NCBI RefSeq assembly: GCF_015679265.1
Contig: NZ_CP064942.1
Span: 2,202,001 to 2,266,000, forward strand
Length of the DNA stretch: 64,000 nucleotides
DNA from: Pontivivens ytuae
Lineage (GTDB): Bacteria > Pseudomonadota > Alphaproteobacteria > Rhodobacterales > Rhodobacteraceae
Reading direction: 5' to 3'
This document shows, one piece after another, positions 60,542-64,000 of the stretch (within the stretch, counting starts at the first letter, position 1; each line of letters begins with the position of its first letter). The notes under the pieces were generated by a model. It made no database searches, was not told where the DNA came from, and saw only the letters and a list, made by a program, of their open reading frames with translations. Position numbers and translations under genes: made by a program.

Positions 60542-61891
60542 CTACATGGCGCGCACCAGCACCAGACTGAGCCAGGGTGCGGACACCAGGACCACCACCC
60601 GGATCAGGTCGGACAGAACGAACGGCGTCACGCCCGCATAGGTCCGCCGCATCGGCACGCCGACGGCGATCGAGTTGATGATGAAGAGGTTCATGCCAAC
60701 CGGTGGCGTGATGAGACCGACCTCCACCACGATCAGCACCAGGATCCCGAACCAGATCGCCGTCTCATCCGGCGTCAGTCCGAAATCGAGGCTCTGGATG
60801 ATCGGGAAGAAGATCGGGATCGTCAGCAGGATCATCGACAGCGAGTCCATCACGCAGCCGAACAAGAGGTAGGCCATCAGCATCAGCGTCAGCACCATGA
60901 TCGGCGCATAGCCGGACGCGACAACCCAGTCGGCCAGCGCCTGCGGCGTCTGCGTGAGCGCAAGGAACGCGTTGAAGACCGCGGCTCCGAAGAGGATGAA
61001 GTAGATCATCGCGGTGGCCTGCGCGGTCTGCAGCACGCTGTCGGTGAAGCTCGCACGGTTGAGCCCGCCGGTGATGAGACCGTAGAGGCCCGTGAGAACC
61101 GCGCCCACCGCAGCACCCTCGATCGGGGTGAAGAGCGCCTGGCGACCCGGCTGGAACCAGTTCCAGTCCGCCGCGATCCCGCCAATGACGAGGATGAAGA
61201 CGGCGACCACCGGCCAGACCTGCCAGAGCGTGCCGAACCGCTCGCTCCACGGCTTGCGCGGCGTGCGCTGGGCCGCGTCAGGCTTCAGCGTCACGTAGCC
61301 GAGCACCACCGCGACATAGCCGAGGGCGGCGAGGATGCCGGGGATGATGGCGGCGGCAAACATCTTCTCGATGTTCTGCTCGGTCAGGATCGCGTAGATC
61401 ACCAGGATGATCGAGGGCGGGATCAGGATGCCAAGCGTGCCGCCGGCGGCCAGCACGCCCGTAGCAAGGCTATCGGAATAGCCGTAGCGCTTCATCTCCG
61501 GCAGCGCGACCTGCCCCATGGTGGAGGCGGTGGCGAGCGAGGAGCCCGAGACCGCGCCGAAGCCCGCGCAGGCCCCCACCGCGGCCATGGCGATGCCACC
61601 ACGCTTGTGCCCCAGCCAGACGGCGGCGGCGCGGAACAGCCGCTCGCTCATCCCCGATTTCGACGCGAACTGCCCCATCAGCAGGAAGAGCGGCACGATG
61701 GACAGCGAGTAGGAGGAGAACGTGTCCCAGGTCAGCCCCTTGAGCTGCGCCAGCGCAGGGGCAGGCGTGCCGCGCACCACCCAGATGCCCACGAAGCCCG
61801 TGATCGCCATGGCCGCCCCGATGGGAATGCGGATCGCGATCATGCCGAGCATGGCGGCAAAGCCGATGGCGGTGAGCTCGATCCCGGTCAT
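60542..61891 (-). CDS. TRAP transporter large permease (DctM type)
   Basis: 449 residues from the ATG at 61891. About twelve hydrophobic helices and the family signatures IVPLFLLMGQFASKSGMSE, FGAVSGSSLATASTMGQVAL and GTLGILIPPSIILVIYAIL. It is the main sodium-driven channel of a TRAP importer, with the small subunit overlapping upstream by 4 bases. The binding protein that sets specificity is not encoded on this side. Confidence 0.93.
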   Translation of the reverse strand: MTGIELTAIGFAAMLGMIAIRIPIGAAMAITGFVGIWVVRGTPAPALAQLKGLTWDTFSSYSLSIVPLFLLMGQFASKSGMSERLFRAAAVWLGHKRGGIAMAAVGACAGFGAVSGSSLATASTMGQVALPEMKRYGYSDSLATGVLAAGGTLGILIPPSIILVIYAILTEQNIEKMFAAAIIPGILAALGYVAVVLGYVTLKPDAAQRTPRKPWSERFGTLWQVWPVVAVFILVIGGIAADWNWFQPGRQALFTPIEGAAVGAVLTGLYGLITGGLNRASFTDSVLQTAQATAMIYFILFGAAVFNAFLALTQTPQALADWVVASGYAPIMVLTLMLMAYLLFGCVMDSLSMILLTIPIFFPIIQSLDFGLTPDETAIWFGILVLIVVEVGLITPPVGMNLFIINSIAVGVPMRRTYAGVTPFVLSDLIRVVVLVSAPWLSLVLVRAM

Positions 61892-62472
61892 GACAGCACC
61901 TCGTTCAGTGCGCGCCAGATGGTGTAGAGCCCGGTGACGAAGAACGCGGCCGCCCCCACGAGGCCCAGCGCGTAGCCCCACCAGACCGGCATGTTGAGCT
62001 CGTAGGTCGCCTCGACCCAGCAGAACTGATCGGCGTTGCCGAGCGTGGTCCACAGCCAGCCGACGATGGGGTCGGTCGGGCTGGGGCAGAACTTGTCGAG
62101 CATGCCGAGATAGAGCTGCCACATCGCTACGAACGCGACGGCGGTCAGCGCAATATCACCCAGCAGCAGGAAGCCGCGTTGCGTGGCGCGAGGAAAGCGC
62201 TCGACCAGGATGTCGACCGTGACGTGGCCGCGGTTGAGCTGACACCAGGGCAGGAAGCTGAAGACGGCGATGGCGCAACCGACCTGCACCAGTTCGAAGT
62301 CGCCGGGCACCGGGCCAAGGCCGAGCGGCACCATGGCCCGTCCGATGATGGAGGCGACGGTCATTCCGGCGATCGCGGCGAGGATCACCCCGCCGAACAG
62401 CGCAAGATAGCGAGCGAGCGCGCCGAGAATGGCGCCTGTCCGGGCCTCGGCCCGAGGAGCGATGGCGGCCAC
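61888..62472 (-). CDS. TRAP transporter small permease (DctQ type)
   Basis: 194 residues from a GTG at 62472, chosen because GGAGGATCAC sits directly in front of it. Four hydrophobic helices; FELVQVGCAIAVFSFLPWCQ, LNRGHVTVDIL and the late GYALGLVGAAAFFVTGLYTI fit the DctQ family. Translationally coupled to the large permease. Confidence 0.9.
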   Translation of the reverse strand: MAAIAPRAEARTGAILGALARYLALFGGVILAAIAGMTVASIIGRAMVPLGLGPVPGDFELVQVGCAIAVFSFLPWCQLNRGHVTVDILVERFPRATQRGFLLLGDIALTAVAFVAMWQLYLGMLDKFCPSPTDPIVGWLWTTLGNADQFCWVEATYELNMPVWWGYALGLVGAAAFFVTGLYTIWRALNEVLS

Positions 62473-62547
62473 GTGATCCTCCCTGACCCGGCGGCGCAAT
62501 TGAACCGTTCGGTTCAGGAAGCGGAACAGGGCGTATCTGTCAAGCAG

Positions 62548-63528
62548 CTATGCGTCCTGGGGCAGGTCGCGCCAGGCGGGCAAGCGATCTCCCGGCGCGG
62601 GTGTGGCTTCGAAGACGGCGCGGGCGATGGCGCGAGCGAGGCAGATGGCTGCGGCATGGCCAAGGGCCAGCGGATCGGCGGGGCCGGCGGCTCCGGTCGC
62701 GGCGGCGAAGATCAGATCGCCGTCCATCGGCGTGTGCGAGGGAACGATGGCCCGCGCCATGCCGTCATGCGCAGCGGTGGCGAGCCGCGTGCAACCCGCC
62801 TTGTCGAGCGTGGCGTCGGTCGCGACGATTGCGATGGTGGTGTTGGCGCGCTCCATCGCCTCACGCTTCGTCTCGAAGGTCGCGGCAAGGGTTGGACTGG
62901 GCATGCCGAGGCCACCGAACTCATCGTCGATCTCGAAGGGCGCGGCCCAGAACCGCCGTCCGTAACAGACATTGCCGAGCGGGTTCGCGGCGACGAGCGC
63001 CCCGACCGTATGGCCCGAGGGCAGGACGAGAGAGGCCGAGCCGAGCCCGCCCTTGAGACCGCCTGCAATCGCCCCCATTCCGGCGCCTGCGGTACCGAGA
63101 GCGAAGTCCTCGGCGGCGGTGCGATAGGCCGCTGCGCCGAGCTCACGATACGGGTTCTGCGCCCAGTCCTTATCGCCACCATTGATCAGGTCGAACAGGA
63201 TCGCCGCCGGGACGATCGGCACCCGCACCGGCCCCACCGCGAAGCCACGCCCGTCTTCTCGCAGCGCATCCATCACGCCCGCCGCCGCATCCAGCCCGAA
63301 GGCCGAGCCGCCGGAGAGGACCAATGCGTCGACCTGCTGCACCGACTTGTCGGGGGCGAGCAGGTCGGTTTCCCGCGTGCCGGGCGCGCCGCCCATGACG
63401 CTGACGCCGCAGGTGAAGGGCTCCTCTCCGATGAGCACCGTGGAGCCGGTCTTGATCGCGCGGTCCTCGGCATTTCCGACGCGCAGGCCGGAAACGTCGG
63501 TGATGAGGTTTCGCTGTCCGGGTTTCAT
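62548..63528 (-). CDS. P1-family peptidase (DmpA/BapA-like, self-processing)
   Basis: 326 residues. N-terminus NLITDVSGLRVGNAEDRAIK with GVSVMGGAPGTRETDLL and VLSGGSAFGLDAAAGVMDAL. The autoprocessing site is in GGLKGGLGSASLVL, where cleavage before Ser exposes the nucleophile. The family includes L-aminopeptidase/D-esterase and beta-aminopeptidases; the substrate here is unknown. Confidence 0.9.
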   Translation of the reverse strand: MKPGQRNLITDVSGLRVGNAEDRAIKTGSTVLIGEEPFTCGVSVMGGAPGTRETDLLAPDKSVQQVDALVLSGGSAFGLDAAAGVMDALREDGRGFAVGPVRVPIVPAAILFDLINGGDKDWAQNPYRELGAAAYRTAAEDFALGTAGAGMGAIAGGLKGGLGSASLVLPSGHTVGALVAANPLGNVCYGRRFWAAPFEIDDEFGGLGMPSPTLAATFETKREAMERANTTIAIVATDATLDKAGCTRLATAAHDGMARAIVPSHTPMDGDLIFAAATGAAGPADPLALGHAAAICLARAIARAVFEATPAPGDRLPAWRDLPQDA

Positions 63529-63548
63529 TGCGACCGCCCCCTCCCTGA

Positions 63549-63572
63549 CCCTCCCCCGTCTGCGGGGGAGGG
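63549..63572. repeat. C-rich/G-rich palindromic repeat
   Basis: CCCTCCCCC and GGGGGAGGG with a 6-base loop GTCTGC, between the cupin stop and the P1 peptidase start. A third example of this hairpin type in the window. Confidence 0.6.
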
Positions 63573-63604
63573 GACGCGGGTTGCGGATGGAGCGCAGAAG
63601 CCCA

Positions 63605-63958
63605 TCAGATGCGCGGCTTTGCGGCGGCGGTGGCCGGGTCGCCGGTGTTCGGCTCGCCCTTCGGCTCGATCAGCAGCACCTTCGCCTCGGCCTCCGCCCG
63701 CGGGCGATGCGTAACACCGGCGGGCACGACGAAGAGCTCTCCTGCCCGGATCCGGTGGCTCTCCCTACCCTCGATATCCATGGTGATCTCCCCATCCAGC
63801 ACCAGGAAGAAATCGTCCGTGTCCGGGTGGACGTGGAACGGAAACTCGCCCGCGAACTTCACCACCATCACGTCATTGCCGTTGTAGTCGGCGACCACAT
63901 GCGGGTCCCAGTGCCCGTCGAACTGCGCCAGCTTCTCAGCCAGATTGATCGTCTTCAT
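63605..63958 (-). CDS. small cupin-domain protein
   Basis: 117 residues from the ATG at 63958. One cupin barrel: FPFHVHPDTDDFFLVLDGEI has the HxH-x4-E-like metal motif, then ELFVVPAGVTHRPRAE with the second His. Function unknown; a mannose-6-phosphate isomerase-like or sensing fold. Its leader coincides with a copy of the dispersed repeat, which supplies GAAGAGAG near the start. An in-frame ATG at 63976 within the repeat is possible. Confidence 0.82.
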   Translation of the reverse strand: MKTINLAEKLAQFDGHWDPHVVADYNGNDVMVVKFAGEFPFHVHPDTDDFFLVLDGEITMDIEGRESHRIRAGELFVVPAGVTHRPRAEAEAKVLLIEPKGEPNTGDPATAAAKPRI

Positions 63959-63961
63959 GCC

Positions 63962-63984
63962 CATCACTCTCTTCAAATACGCAA
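63962..63984. repeat. intergenic repeat, reverse copy in the cupin leader
   Basis: CATCACTCTCTTCAAATACG then CAA, identical over 23 bases to 46542-46564. Confidence 0.75.
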
Positions 63985-64000
63985 AAGCGCGCTCAGATGC

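Overview
The window is GC-rich and densely coded. Its gene content points to a marine alphaproteobacterium of the Rhodobacterales (Roseobacter-like). The evidence is crotonyl-CoA carboxylase/reductase and ethylmalonyl-CoA mutase of the ethylmalonyl-CoA pathway, a phyR/nepR/ecfG general stress locus, a vanadium haloperoxidase, a TRAP transporter, tamAB, and dispersed intergenic repeats of the form CCTCCGGCGGG..TATTTG. No rRNA, tRNA or CRISPR array was seen.

Layout. 1-8.8 kb: a haloperoxidase cut by the left edge, then a leftward sugar operon (ABC ATPase, permease, binding protein, TIM-barrel isomerase, Gfo/Idh dehydrogenase). It is divergent from a LacI regulator, with two tandem palindromic operators between them. 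8.8-14.5 kb: ethylmalonyl-CoA mutase, a small roadblock-like protein, a PlsB-type acyltransferase and ccr. 14.5-18.7 kb: a PRC-barrel protein with a stress-type promoter candidate, a GST, a decayed IS1595-like element with 25-bp inverted repeats, a type 4/5-like uracil-DNA glycosylase and moaB. 18.8-23.6 kb: an RND efflux pair. 23.6-34.9 kb: housekeeping and regulatory genes (DsbD-like N-domain, YqgE, acetyltransferase, M16 peptidase, threonine synthase, TetR/hydrolase pair, FAD-linked oxidase, apt, RHH, Lrp, MFS), plus two tiny related proteins with good ribosome binding sites.

35-46.5 kb: mtnP, flavin reductase, GNAT, tsaD, then a yciI gene split by about 0.9 kb of foreign DNA carrying an Imm11-like protein. 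After it come an EVE protein, a protease-like pseudoenzyme, an extensin-like protein, ahcY, a YceI protein, and an HD phosphohydrolase with an NrtR-like regulator. 46.6-49.4 kb: a XRE-cupin regulator followed by kbl-tdh for threonine breakdown. 49.6-56.6 kb: tamA-tamB. 56.8-60.4 kb: phyR (with an internal 48-bp tandem duplication), nepR, ecfG, an entericidin-like lipoprotein, then an amidoligase and a class I glutamine amidotransferase. 60.5-64 kb: TRAP permeases, a P1 peptidase and a cupin protein.

Points most worth a second look are the split yciI with its orphan immunity-like insert, the pair of related microproteins, the PhyR duplication, the amidoligase/amidotransferase pair beside the stress sigma factor, and the dispersed intergenic repeat family.
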